NCBI RefSeq assembly: GCF_003263785.1
Contig: NZ_JYJK01000061.1
Span: 1-64,000, forward strand
Direction: 5' to 3'
DNA length: 64,000 bases
DNA from: Vibrio variabilis
GTDB taxonomy: Bacteria > Pseudomonadota > Gammaproteobacteria > Enterobacterales > Vibrionaceae
Positions 1-11,314 of the stretch are shown one piece after another. Below the pieces are notes generated by a model. That model was not told the origin of the DNA, made no database searches, and saw nothing but the letters and a program-made list of their open reading frames with translations. Every line of letters starts with the position of its first letter. Within the stretch, counting starts at the first letter, position 1. Both the position numbers and the translations under genes were made by a program.

Positions 1-1558
1 GATGCTGCACGTTATCACCGCCCAAATAAGTTTGAGAGGCCGACCACGAAGTTAGAGCACCACAAGTACCACTAGAGCCGTTTTGTACGCTAACCACCTG
101 AGTAGCAGTGTCTGACGAACCTTGATTGTCGGTAACAGTTAGCGTCACAGTGTATTGTCCCGAAGAGACATAGCTATGGCTAGCGCTTACGCCCTGACTG
201 CTTGCCCCATCACCAAATCGCCAACTGTAATTGGCAATATTGCCATCAGAGTCACTGGATTGATTGGCGTTAAACTGGCAAGAGAGCGCAATGCAGTTCA
301 CATCCATTTGAGCGATCGGAGCCTGATTACCGCCCGATGGGCTGCCGACATTACTCGTAGGGACGCCAGCCGGAAAGTGTGAGGAAACCAAAGGCCAAAT
401 TTTGCTAATATGAGCGCCTTTGTTGTAGCAGCCACCCAAATGGTGCAAGGCAACCACACGGTGACTGCTCGCGGCCAGTACCGGTGATCCCGACGAGCCG
501 CCTTCGGTATCACAAAGATAACCAGAATCCGTGTTACTACCTCGACCGTTGGTCACGGGTCTGTCTACCACGCAACGTGCACCGCTATCTGTTTCTATGC
601 CAAGCTCTTTCAAACGACCGCCAGGATGCTGAGGAATGTATATGGTCTCCAGTAAGCTTGGAATTCTTGGGTCGAGACCAAGATAACCAAACGATTGAAT
701 GGTTGAAAAGTTTTTGACGGTAAACAGACTAAAGTCCAGGTCGTAGCCCGTTTCCAATAGCTTGTCGGCTTGTACCTTCACTACAGTTCCTCGACTACCG
801 CCACATTGACTGAGCTGGTAGTTAAACCATACTTCGGTATTAGCAGCCTCACTCGCCGACTCAATACAGTGATTATTGGTCATCATGTGGTTATTTGGGC
901 CTACTCGCCAAGCGGTACATAAACTTCGACCACCGATGAGAATGCGCGCGACCGGTTTACTGTGCGCTACCTCTTTTCCGTATTGATTGTCAAAACACGC
1001 AACCGCTTGCTTATTGTCCGAGCCACAAATCGATTCTTCTCCAGAAGGACTGGCGTTAATCACCTCTTCAAGTTGACCTTGGGGTAAGCCAACTTGTATG
1101 TAGTCAATGACCGCACTGCCCTCACCTATCAGCATCACTTCAACCGCATCACCGGCTATCGACATGGCAGAGAATTGCGTTACACCATCATCACCTTGAC
1201 TACTCTCAATTGTCATCGGGGTGTTGTGCTGCGCACTGTAAACATAGCGCTCACTGCCGTCACTGCTCACGACTTCAATCGCAGCGCCTTCAGGCAATAC
1301 TACATCGCTAAAATGTACTTTGATAAAACTCGCACCCGGCTCAGAAAAACGAAACACTTCAGACGTCACGAGAGTCGATTCTGTTGGTTCAGAACTCACG
1401 CTTAGGCTGTGATTTATTGTGCTGATGCTGGAGACACTGGGCAGTTCCGTTTGGCCATTAACCAGTGCGAGGGAAGAAAAACTCAAGCTAGACGCAGCTA
1501 GCGCTAGGCTCACCCCTTGCCAAATAGGCAAGCGCGAACCAGATAGTGGTCGATCCAT
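1..1558 (-). CDS. Secreted trypsin-like serine protease with PKD and chitin-binding-type domains (C-terminus beyond window)
   Basis: Read in one open frame from ATG at 1558 to the window edge (519 codons, no stop). A hydrophobic N-terminal segment (about residues 8-27) looks like a signal peptide. The protease domain has the V8/lysyl-endopeptidase style triad: His230 in TNNHC, an Asp in GYDLDFSLF near residue 275, and Ser356 in GGSSGSPV. A PKD domain follows at roughly residues 395-475 (the FGDG motif and the VTLTVTDN strand are visible). The last residues, SWSASQTYLGGDNVQH, match the start of a CBM5/12 chitin-binding module, which suggests an exported protease that binds chitin or similar polymers. 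The protease and PKD calls are seen directly. The chitin target is inferred from a partial domain. Confidence 0.85.
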   Translation of the reverse strand, partial: MDRPLSGSRLPIWQGVSLALAASSLSFSSLALVNGQTELPSVSSISTINHSLSVSSEPTESTLVTSEVFRFSEPGASFIKVHFSDVVLPEGAAIEVVSSDGSERYVYSAQHNTPMTIESSQGDDGVTQFSAMSIAGDAVEVMLIGEGSAVIDYIQVGLPQGQLEEVINASPSGEESICGSDNKQAVACFDNQYGKEVAHSKPVARILIGGRSLCTAWRVGPNNHMMTNNHCIESASEAANTEVWFNYQLSQCGGSRGTVVKVQADKLLETGYDLDFSLFTVKNFSTIQSFGYLGLDPRIPSLLETIYIPQHPGGRLKELGIETDSGARCVVDRPVTNGRGSNTDSGYLCDTEGGSSGSPVLAASSHRVVALHHLGGCYNKGAHISKIWPLVSSHFPAGVPTSNVGSPSGGNQAPIAQMDVNCIALSCQFNANQSSDSDGNIANYSWRFGDGASSQGVSASHSYVSSGQYTVTLTVTDNQGSSDTATQVVSVQNGSSGTCGALTSWSASQTYLGGDNVQH

Positions 1559-1752
1559 GAAAGGTTCCTTACTTTGAATGAATTAAACACCTAGGTGTTA
1601 CTCATTCACAGTAGTCAGGCTTATTGGAACCTAGCGGACGATTTGGTGGTGAGTATGAGGTTTTACGAGTTGATATGAGCTCTTTAGCAACTGATATGTT
1701 GCTCGGGCAACACGTCCTGTGAACTCAGCCATACAACTCACTCTATTGAGCG

Positions 1753-1960
1753 CTACTTTGCCTCATTTTCAGCAGTAGTTTCTGCTGTCTCTAAAGTTTC
1801 AACCGCTTCAGCTTGCTCAGAACTCACCGCTTGCTCCGCTTCCATTTTGGCGCGCTCAGCTTTTGAGATATAGCGCGGCTTGTTACTTTTCTGCTTTTTG
1901 GCGTTGCCTTTTTTCGCTTTTCGCTTTCAGGATCTGGATGACCTTCTTCTTTCTGTTCAT
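1753..1960 (-). CDS. DUF2986 family small basic protein, frameshifted
   Basis: Small lysine-rich protein of unknown function, typical of Vibrionaceae. Translation from ATG at 1960 gives MNRKKKVIQILKAKSEK. The frame then breaks in a run of six A (six T on the plus strand, 1909-1914) and resumes as GNAKKQKSNKPRYISKAER followed by an acidic tail ending ENEAK. Removing one A from that run restores a protein of about 68 residues containing the family core KPRYISKAERAK. A longer alternative frame of 71 codons from 2039 has a less plausible composition and I reject it as the gene. The frameshift sits in a homopolymer, so it is probably a sequence error. Confidence 0.7.
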
Positions 1961-2038
1961 AAACGGCTCTATTCTCTAGCGGGTTTTCATGGGCTGCGCA
2001 TGATAGCGCTCTCTTGAATGTTAATCCACTGCTAAGCA

Positions 2039-2536
2039 CTATGACTCGCCATCGAGAACATTAATTTCATCCCCTTTACCTTGAACATAGCTGCCAAGGT
2101 GCGTGGCAAAGCGCCGCTCTTCAATGATAGGCAGCACATCTTGCGCTAAATTTGCTGGAAAAACTTTTAAGGACGACAGTTCATCAATTGCAAGCCATTT
2201 CACTTCTTGAATATAGCTTTCATCGTTAAGCCCCACGAGATTTCCAAGCCCTGGCTCACCTTGCCAATCACGAATATGATAAAACAGCTCAACATGGTAG
2301 CGCTCTGCCGAAGTCTCATAAAACTCACGCACACAGATTAACTCGCCAACATCGACATCTAGGTTCGTTTCCTCTTTGAACTCGCGAACCAGGCTTTGCT
2401 TAGTACTGACATCCCCAACCTCAAAACCGCCACCTGGTGGGATCCAGTATTCGCCGGAGTAAGGATCTTGTACGCGCAGCATTAAAATGCGATTGTCGTT
2501 AACCGCTATCCCAGCGGCGCGAATGCGATGTTTCAT
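2039..2536 (-). CDS. Nudix hydrolase
   Basis: 165 residues with the Nudix fold signature: PPGGGFEVGD at residues 33-42 followed by REFKEET at 51-57, whose glutamates bind the catalytic metal. The box deviates slightly: Asp42 stands where the first Glu usually is, and the spacing to the REF motif is one residue longer than in the standard pattern. Nudix enzymes hydrolyse nucleoside diphosphates linked to another group; the substrate here cannot be told from sequence. The start codon overlaps the stop of the upstream deacetylase-fold gene by four bases (ATGA), so the two are probably translated together. That may indicate a shared NAD- or ADP-ribose-related or modified-nucleotide task, but this is inference. 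Confidence 0.85.
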   Translation of the reverse strand: MKHRIRAAGIAVNDNRILMLRVQDPYSGEYWIPPGGGFEVGDVSTKQSLVREFKEETNLDVDVGELICVREFYETSAERYHVELFYHIRDWQGEPGLGNLVGLNDESYIQEVKWLAIDELSSLKVFPANLAQDVLPIIEERRFATHLGSYVQGKGDEINVLDGES

Positions 2537-3444
2537 GTTAACTCCTTTAACCCAGCCGCTGCTTCTATGAGCGACATGTGAATTGGCACTAAGTCGGCGT
2601 GATTAGTGCGATAACCACCACCAATCACACATGCGATTGGAATCGCGCGTTCCTGACAAATAGCGAGCATCCAGCGATCTCGTTCACGTATGCCATCAAG
2701 GGTGACATTCAAGAAACCAAGCTCATCATCTTGGTGGATATCAACGCCGGCATCAAAGATCACCAAATCTGGCTGATGGATATCGAGGGCGAACTGCACC
2801 ACCTGCTTGAAGCTTGGCAAAAAGTCGTCATCCTCAGCACCTTTAGAAAATGGTACGTCGAAATCAGAATCGGGTTTTCGCGCCGGGAAGTTTTTATCAC
2901 AGTGCAGTGAGAGTGTGATGATTTGCGAGTTTTGTGCCATCAGTGATGCTGTGCCGTCACCGTGGTGCACATCGCTATCGATGATCAGTACCTTATCTAC
3001 ACCTTGCGAAGTCGCGTGCCGCGCGGCGACCGCCAAATCATTGAACAGGCAAAAACCACTGCCATAATCAAAATGGGCATGGTGATAACCACCACTTAAG
3101 TGAATGGCTAAGCCATTTTCGAGTGCCTCTTTAACCGCCAGTACCGTGCCACCCGTTGAAGTCAACGTGCGTTCAATAAGACGCTCACTCCACGGAAAAC
3201 CAATACGGCGCATCTTCGCAGCGGGCAAGTGTCCCGACACCAAGTTATCAGTATAAATATGGCAATGGGTCTGTTTAATATCATCCACGCTAAGCGCTTG
3301 AGGCTCGACAAATCGAAACAGCGACGAGTTGGAATAGCGCTCAGCGACCGCCTCATAGAGCAGCTCATATTTACGAATTGGATAACGATGCCCATCAGGC
3401 AATGGCAGCGTGGAGTAAATAGGATGATAGATGAGTGGAATCAA
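2533..3444 (-). CDS. Histone deacetylase-superfamily (AcuC/HDAC-like) amidohydrolase
   Basis: 303 residues, full length for the arginase/deacetylase fold. The zinc and catalytic motifs are present: GGYHHAHFDYGSGFCLFND (paired histidines and the substrate-channel region), DSDVHHGDGTA, and FDAGVDIHQDDELG. Bacterial members deacetylate lysines, polyamines or small acetylated metabolites in the cytoplasm. This shorter form, beginning IPLIYHPIYSTLPLPDGHRYP, is a common stand-alone bacterial type with no assigned substrate. It is the first gene of a two-gene unit with the Nudix hydrolase and is divergent from the SDR gene. The family call is secure; the substrate is unknown. Confidence 0.9.
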   Translation of the reverse strand: MIPLIYHPIYSTLPLPDGHRYPIRKYELLYEAVAERYSNSSLFRFVEPQALSVDDIKQTHCHIYTDNLVSGHLPAAKMRRIGFPWSERLIERTLTSTGGTVLAVKEALENGLAIHLSGGYHHAHFDYGSGFCLFNDLAVAARHATSQGVDKVLIIDSDVHHGDGTASLMAQNSQIITLSLHCDKNFPARKPDSDFDVPFSKGAEDDDFLPSFKQVVQFALDIHQPDLVIFDAGVDIHQDDELGFLNVTLDGIRERDRWMLAICQERAIPIACVIGGGYRTNHADLVPIHMSLIEAAAGLKELT

Positions 3445-3516
3445 AGTATTCTATTCTCAGTTAAATCTATGACACAAAAAGATGTTACGAAAACATAGTA
3501 GCGCTAGGAGAACAAC

Positions 3517-4203
3517 ATGAAAACCGTCTTCATAACTGGAGCCAATCGAGGTATCGGCCTCGCTTTGACCAAAAAGTACTTAGAGTCCGGCTTTAGGGTT
3601 CATGCCACCTACCGCAGCGCCAGCTCCGCTCACGAACTGCTTTCTCTGGAAGTAAGCGAATCGAACCTTGCCACACACTCGCTAGATGTGACTGATTACG
3701 GCTCGGTAGCAAAATTAGTACAAACGCTGCCGGACATCGACATCTTCATCAATAACGCAGGTTACTATGGCCCGAAAGGCTACGGCTTCGGTAATACCGA
3801 TGTTGATGAATGGCGCAAAGTATTTGAAATCAACAGCATCGCACCACTTAAACTGACTGAGATGCTGTATCCAAAACTCATCAACTCGTCGGTGAAAATC
3901 ATTGCCTGTTTATCGTCGAAAGTCGGCAGCATGACAGAAAACACCTCCGGTGGTGGTTATATCTATCGCTCATCGAAAGCAGCGCTGAACTCGGTGGTGA
4001 AAAGTTTGAGTAACGATCTCACTTCACAAGGTTTTACCGTACTAGCGCTGCACCCTGGTTGGGTACAAACCGAGATGGGTGGGCCAAATGCGCTTATTTC
4101 TACCTCGGTTTCAGCCAGCGGTTTGTACAAGGTGATCCAAGGTGCATCGCTGGATGATTCGGGTAGGTTTTTAAACTTTGAAGGTGACGAGCTACCTTGG
4201 TAG
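3517..4203 (+). CDS. Short-chain dehydrogenase/reductase (SDR)
   Basis: 228-residue classical SDR. The nucleotide-binding glycine motif TGANRGIGLA lies at residues 7-16, the structural NNAG motif near residue 80, and the catalytic YxxxK motif as YRSSK near residue 150. It resembles short C-factor/sniffer-like SDRs. These are NAD(P)H-dependent oxidoreductases; the substrate is not apparent. An AGGAG-like site precedes the ATG. It is transcribed away from the deacetylase/Nudix pair, and its downstream neighbour topB converges on it with only about 40 bases between them. Confidence 0.88.
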   Translation: MKTVFITGANRGIGLALTKKYLESGFRVHATYRSASSAHELLSLEVSESNLATHSLDVTDYGSVAKLVQTLPDIDIFINNAGYYGPKGYGFGNTDVDEWRKVFEINSIAPLKLTEMLYPKLINSSVKIIACLSSKVGSMTENTSGGGYIYRSSKAALNSVVKSLSNDLTSQGFTVLALHPGWVQTEMGGPNALISTSVSASGLYKVIQGASLDDSGRFLNFEGDELPW

Positions 4204-4242
4204 CTCAATTCACAAGGAAAAGCTCAAGGAGCGAGCACTTGA

Positions 4243-6205
4243 TTAGCTCGCTTTCGGTTTGCTACGACGCTTACCCGTTGAGCTACCTGCAGAGCGGCGC
4301 TTTTTGTACTTTTTGAAGGCTGGCTTTTCCACTTTCGGTAGATTACGCAGCGACTCTGGCACTGGGCCTGTTTTCACCTGCCCCATTAACTGATCCAGCT
4401 TCACGTTCAAGTCCGACATGAAAGGCCCATACGATTGAGTCTTTTCCGCCATGCCTTGAAGCTGAAACTCCCAATGCGCCGTCATATCAGGATACGTTGA
4501 CTCATCAGGCAATGCGTGAATAAGGCCCCGACCTGCTGGCGTTGACATCACAGACTTACCCTGACGGTTCAGCAGCTGGCGTTTAAACAGCGTATCTAGA
4601 ATGCCTGCGCGAGTCGCTTCCGTGCCGATACCGTCGGTATCACGCAAGATTTTTTTCAGTGACTTATCTTCAACGAAACGGCTGATACCGGTCATCGCTT
4701 GCAGTAAAGTGGCTTCGGTAAAGTGACGTGGTGGCTCCGTTTTCTTCTCGCCAATTTGGCCGTCACGACAAGTAAGAACAGTGCCGACTTCAAGCGGTGG
4801 TACGGCGTCTACCCCTTCTTCTTGATCAGTAGCACTGTTGCCCAGCAGTACTCGCCATCCAGGCTCTTGCAGACGCTTGCCCTTTGCAACGAACTGGCCA
4901 CCTTGAATATCGAACTCCAACATGGCTTCGGCATACACGGCGGCAGGATAAAACTGCATCACATACTGACGTGCAATCAAGCCGTAGACTTTTTCTTCAA
5001 ACCCAGAGAGCACCATGCTGGTCTTTTTAGGCGTTGGAATAATCGCGTGGTGGGCATCGACTTTACTGTCATTCCACGCTTTAGATTTACGACTGCTGTC
5101 TGCGCCATCGACAGCCGTGGAATACTCTTGGCTGTTGTTTTTAATCGCCGCCAGCACGTCATTAGCCTGATAGAAATGATCTTTAGGAAGGTAGCGGTTA
5201 TCTGAACGTGGGTAAGTAATCAGCTTGTGCTTCTCATACAACGCCTGACACACATCTAATACCTGTTGCGCGCTCATGTTGTAGCGTTTCGCCGCATCAA
5301 TTTGCAGCGCCGACAGCGAATACGGCAGCGGCGCGTTTTGTTTGGTCGACTTGTGCTCTGACTTAACGACCTTAGCTGGCTGGCCTTGAATACGCTGCGC
5401 CACGTTCTCGACTAGCTTACGATTGAGAACGCGTCCTTCTTCATCTTGCCATGGCTTACACGCTTCGCTCGGCCGCCATTTGGCGCGAATGTCAAATGCG
5501 GGGCCGTTGTCTTGGTATGGGATCAAGGCGTGCAACGTAAAATAATCACGAGGAACAAAGTTCTCAATCTCTTCATCACGACGAACCACCAACCCCAATA
5601 CTGGCGTTTGCACACGTCCCACTGACAGTACGCCCTGATAGCCGGCCTTTTGGCCAAGCAAAGTGTACGCTCGGGACATGTTCATGCCATAGAGCCAATC
5701 AGCCCGTGAACGCGCCAAAGCAGAGACAGATAAAGGCACAAACTCGCGTTCATACGCATGCTATTGAGCGCTTTTTTGACCGCAGGTAAGTTAAGGTCAC
5801 TGATCAGCAGGCGCTGAGCGGTCTCCTTCTTAGATTTAGGGACTTTGCAGTAGTCGATAACTTCATCCACCAGCAGTTGCCCTTCTCTATCTGGGTCACC
5901 GGCGTTGACGATTTGCGTCGCGGTTTTAAGTAACTTCTTAACGGCCGTAAGCTGCTTGGAGGCACTTTTTCTCGGCCTTAACTGCCACTGGTCGGGCACA
6001 ATCGGAAGATCGGCGAGGTTCCATTTTTTGTAACGCTCATCATAAGCGTCTGGCTCAACTTGCTCTAGCAAGTGACCAATACACCAAGTGACGACATCAC
6101 CGTTACCACATTGAATAAACCCATCCCCTTTTTCTGGGGGTTAGGTAAGGCGGCGGCGATCGCACGGCCAAGGCTGGGTTTTTCTGCAATGAAGAGACGC
6201 GTCAT
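4243..6205 (-). CDS. topB: DNA topoisomerase III, two frameshifts
   Basis: Type IA topoisomerase that passes single DNA strands and resolves late replication and recombination intermediates. The start ATG at 6205 gives [20 protein letters not shown], the Toprim domain opening. [13 protein letters not shown] is the acidic Toprim motif. The active-site tyrosine lies in [10 protein letters not shown]. The C-terminus is a basic tail ([10 protein letters not shown]...KPKAS). The frame breaks twice: at the C run 6125-6128 (one base short, after NPQKK) and near 5752-5760 (after LNSMR, resuming [10 protein letters not shown]). Both are repaired by adding one base, so the gene is probably intact in the organism. 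The neighbourhood topB-ydjA-sppA-ansA matches other gammaproteobacteria, with fadH inserted. Confidence 0.92.
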
Positions 6206-6228
6206 AAAATGAAATGAGTCGAAAAAAT

Positions 6229-6256
6229 AAAGGTAAGCTTAACTAAGCTTACCTTT
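6229..6256 (-). terminator. Rho-independent terminator after ydjA
   Basis: A perfect 12-bp inverted repeat, AAAGGTAAGCTT / AAGCTTACCTTT, with a 4-base loop. Read on the minus strand it is followed by ATTTTTTC. It lies between ydjA and topB, so it would end ydjA transcripts before topB. Confidence 0.8.
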
Positions 6257-6333
6257 GCGAATCAAGAAAAAACTGTATAAATAGCCAGTTAATCCTTATC
6301 AGTTACAAAAGCGGCTGTTATAGAAAACCGCTG

Positions 6334-6882
6334 TTATAAAAACTGTACAAATTTGCCTAGCTCACGCTCTGGCACTTTCATTGGCGTACAGCCAGGGGTG
6401 CCGACATAGAGAAAACCAACAATTTGATCATCGCCTTCAAGCTCAAAAGCCTGACGGACAGAATCATCAAACATCCATTTTCCCGAACGCCAAAACGCTT
6501 GGAAACCTTGTGCGACTGCAGCCATCTGCATCGCTTGCACCGCGCAGCCCGCAGACAAGTGCTGCTCAAACGCAGGCACTTTTTCATGAGGTGTCACCTT
6601 GGCGATAACCGTGATCACCAGTGGAGCGCGAAACGGCGCTTTTTGTGCTTTTTCTATCACTGCAGGCTCACTACCCGCAAGTGTGGCCGCATTGGCGAGA
6701 ATATTGGCAAGTTTTTGGCGACCTTCTCCTTGCGCGAGAACGAATCTCCAAGGCGTCAATCCAGCATGATCGGGAGCGCGTAGTCCCGCTTTAATGATGT
6801 TTTCTAGAGCAACCCCTTCTGGTGCGGGATCGGAAAGTTTGGCTATTGAGCGCCGGTTGAGCAACAGGTCTAAAGCATCCAT
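6334..6882 (-). CDS. ydjA: Nitroreductase family protein, YdjA type
   Basis: 182 residues, the usual size of the minimal FMN-dependent nitroreductase YdjA. The N-terminus MDALDLLLNRRSIAKLSDPAP carries the RRS FMN-phosphate-binding motif, followed by APDHAGLTPWRFV. The central AFWRSGKWMFD and C-terminal GFLYVGTPG segments are also typical. It reduces nitro- or quinone-like compounds with NAD(P)H in the cytosol; the physiological substrate is unknown. Its position between topB and sppA (here also fadH) is conserved synteny and supports the orthology call. Confidence 0.9.
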   Translation of the reverse strand: MDALDLLLNRRSIAKLSDPAPEGVALENIIKAGLRAPDHAGLTPWRFVLAQGEGRQKLANILANAATLAGSEPAVIEKAQKAPFRAPLVITVIAKVTPHEKVPAFEQHLSAGCAVQAMQMAAVAQGFQAFWRSGKWMFDDSVRQAFELEGDDQIVGFLYVGTPGCTPMKVPERELGKFVQFL

Positions 6883-7061
6883 AACACATACCTCTTATTA
6901 TCGTTTCGCTATAATAACAAAACGTTAACCTTTACGCATCAAAAATGAGAACAGATCTCATTTAGTAGCTCTGGATTGACGTGCCAGTTGTGGAGCGACT
7001 AGCACGTCAGCCCAGTTTTTCGGTTTGGACTCTACCTATGTCTCTGTCTGTTTATTTGGGT

Positions 7062-9104
<2,043 letters not shown>

Positions 9105-9351
9105 TTATGGAAAGGTTAAAAAATCAAACTAGCGTTTACATTCTTACAACATAAACAGAAAAACTTTCTGATTCTTTGAACTTCATCTAGTATGGTAAGT
9201 CTCTAATTTATATTCAGTTAACCCCCAAGCTGATAGAAGTCAGCGTCACATACGTACAATTACACAATTGATACTGCGAATTGTTAACCTCAGCGCTACA
9301 CTAGTAATTGATGTTAAAGGACATAAACACTCACATTTGTGATGTGGAGAG

Positions 9352-11208
9352 ATGATGAAAAAAGTATTTCGTTTTATAGGTATGATTTTCAAAGGCATTT
9401 GGAAGCTGATTAACTTCACTCGCCTCGCCATTGTGAATCTGTTTTTCTTTGCGGTGCTCGCCACACTGTACTTTACGCTTACCCAAAGCGACGCGCCACC
9501 AGCGGTCGAGAAAAAAGCCACCGCACTGGTGATGAACCTGTCTGGTCCTATTGTTGAACAAAGCACCTACGTTAACCCAATGGACTCGTTCACTGGATCT
9601 CTGTTTGGCCAAGAACTGCCAAAAGAGAACGTGGTCTTTGATATTGTCGACACCATCCGCCATGCCTCTCAAGATCAAAAAGTCACAGGACTGGTTCTCT
9701 CACTGCGAGAAATGCCAGAAACCAGCCTAACCAAGCTGCGTTACATCGCTAAAGCTATCAACGAGTTCAAAGCGACAGGCAAACCGGTTTATGCCTATGG
9801 CGCGTTTTACAATCAAAGCCAGTACTACCTCGCCAGCTACGCCGACAAGGTCTACCTTGCCCCAGATGGCGCAGTGTTGATCCGTGGTTACAGTGCATAC
9901 TCAATGTACTTTAAGACCTTGCTTGAAAAGCTCGACGTCACCACACACGTGTTCCGCGTGGGTACCTACAAATCTGCAGTCGAGCCATTCCTTCGTGATG
10001 ACATGTCTGAAGATGCGAAAGCCAACGCAACTCGCTGGGTAACTCAACTGTGGGACGCGTATGTCGATGATGTTGCAGCAAACCGCGAAATTGAGCCAAG
10101 CATACTCACGCCGAGCATGGACGATTTCTTAGCATCGCTGAAAAACGTCGATGGTGACCTTGCTGCCCTATCTAAAGAACTCGGGTTAGTTGACGAGCTA
10201 GTGACTAAGCCACAAGTCAACGAAGCCATGATCGAAGCCTTTGGCAGCGATGGTGACGGTGGCTTTAATGCCGTGAGTTATTACGAGTATCTAGCAAGCG
10301 TACCATTTGATATGCCAACAGAGCCTGACAACCAAATTGCCGTTGTGGTTGCAAGTGGTTCAATCATGGATGGCGAACAGCCACGAGGCACTATTGGCGG
10401 TGATACCATTGCATCGCTGCTTAAACAAGCTCGCGAAGATGATAGCGTAAAATCGGTTGTGCTGCGTGTAGATAGCCCTGGCGGTAGTGCTTTCGCTTCT
10501 GAAGTGATTCGCAATGAAGTTCAAGCACTGAAAGATGCTGGCAAACCTGTTGTGGTATCGATGTCGAGCGTTGCTGCATCTGGCGGCTACTGGATCTCAA
10601 TGAGCGCGAATGAAATCATGGCGCAGCCAACAACCATCACAGGCTCAATTGGTATCTTTAGCGTGATTACGACATTTGAAAAAGGGCTCAACAACATTGG
10701 CGTCAATACAGATGGCGTGGGCACTTCACCGTTCTCAGGTGTTGGCGTAACACGTGGCATCAATGAAGGTGCATCTGCTGCCTTCCAGATGGGCATTGAG
10801 CACGGTTATAAACGCTTTATCACCCTAGTATCTGATAACCGCAACATGAGCCAGACGGAAGTCGACAACGTCGCTCAAGGCCGTGTATGGACAGGACAAG
10901 ATGCGCTAGACCACGGCCTTGTTGACCGAATAGGTGACTTTGACGATGCCATCGCGCGCGCCGCAGAGCTGGCTAACTTAGAAGATTACGACGTGTACTG
11001 GGTAGAAGAGCCACTGAGCCCTGCACAGCAGTTTGTACAGGATCTCATGAAGCAAGTGAAAGTTAGTCTAGGGCTTGATATTTCAGCTTGGGTTCCGCAA
11101 AGCCTATTGCCTGTTGCCACAGAGCTTCAGCAGCATGCAAGCATTATGGAGAGTTTTAACGATCCGAAAGGCCACTACGTTCTCTGTTTGACCTGTAATG
11201 TTCAATAG
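9352..11208 (+). CDS. sppA: Signal peptide peptidase SppA (protease IV)
   Basis: 618 residues, identical in length to the E. coli enzyme. A single membrane anchor lies at about residues 20-45. It degrades signal peptides left in the cytoplasmic membrane after export. The two catalytic residues of the Ser-Lys dyad are visible: Lys207 in the N-terminal repeat (RVGTYKSAVEPF) and Ser410 in the C-terminal repeat (VAASGGYW). The internally duplicated architecture and the SPGGSAFASE motif are present. It starts at ATG 9352 behind a GGAGAG site and is followed by a terminator and then ansA, as in E. coli. Confidence 0.95.
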   Translation: MMKKVFRFIGMIFKGIWKLINFTRLAIVNLFFFAVLATLYFTLTQSDAPPAVEKKATALVMNLSGPIVEQSTYVNPMDSFTGSLFGQELPKENVVFDIVDTIRHASQDQKVTGLVLSLREMPETSLTKLRYIAKAINEFKATGKPVYAYGAFYNQSQYYLASYADKVYLAPDGAVLIRGYSAYSMYFKTLLEKLDVTTHVFRVGTYKSAVEPFLRDDMSEDAKANATRWVTQLWDAYVDDVAANREIEPSILTPSMDDFLASLKNVDGDLAALSKELGLVDELVTKPQVNEAMIEAFGSDGDGGFNAVSYYEYLASVPFDMPTEPDNQIAVVVASGSIMDGEQPRGTIGGDTIASLLKQAREDDSVKSVVLRVDSPGGSAFASEVIRNEVQALKDAGKPVVVSMSSVAASGGYWISMSANEIMAQPTTITGSIGIFSVITTFEKGLNNIGVNTDGVGTSPFSGVGVTRGINEGASAAFQMGIEHGYKRFITLVSDNRNMSQTEVDNVAQGRVWTGQDALDHGLVDRIGDFDDAIARAAELANLEDYDVYWVEEPLSPAQQFVQDLMKQVKVSLGLDISAWVPQSLLPVATELQQHASIMESFNDPKGHYVLCLTCNVQ

Positions 11209-11234
11209 CGGATAACTCTGCAAAACCTGACTTT

Positions 11235-11259
11235 AGAGCCACCAATCGGTGGCTCTTTT
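11235..11259 (+). terminator. Terminator between sppA and ansA
   Basis: A 9-bp perfect stem, AGAGCCACC / GGTGGCTCT, with an AATC loop followed by TTTG. It lies 27 bases after the sppA stop codon. Confidence 0.75.
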
Positions 11260-11314
11260 GTTTGATTTGGTTATAATCGCCCCACCTGTTCCCAGTTTCA
11301 AAGTAATGTCTGTC

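Noticed and set aside
1824..2039. 71-codon frame as the gene at this locus
   Set aside because: The DUF2986 reading with one homopolymer correction gives a recognisable family protein with a proper start, so this frame is a shadow.
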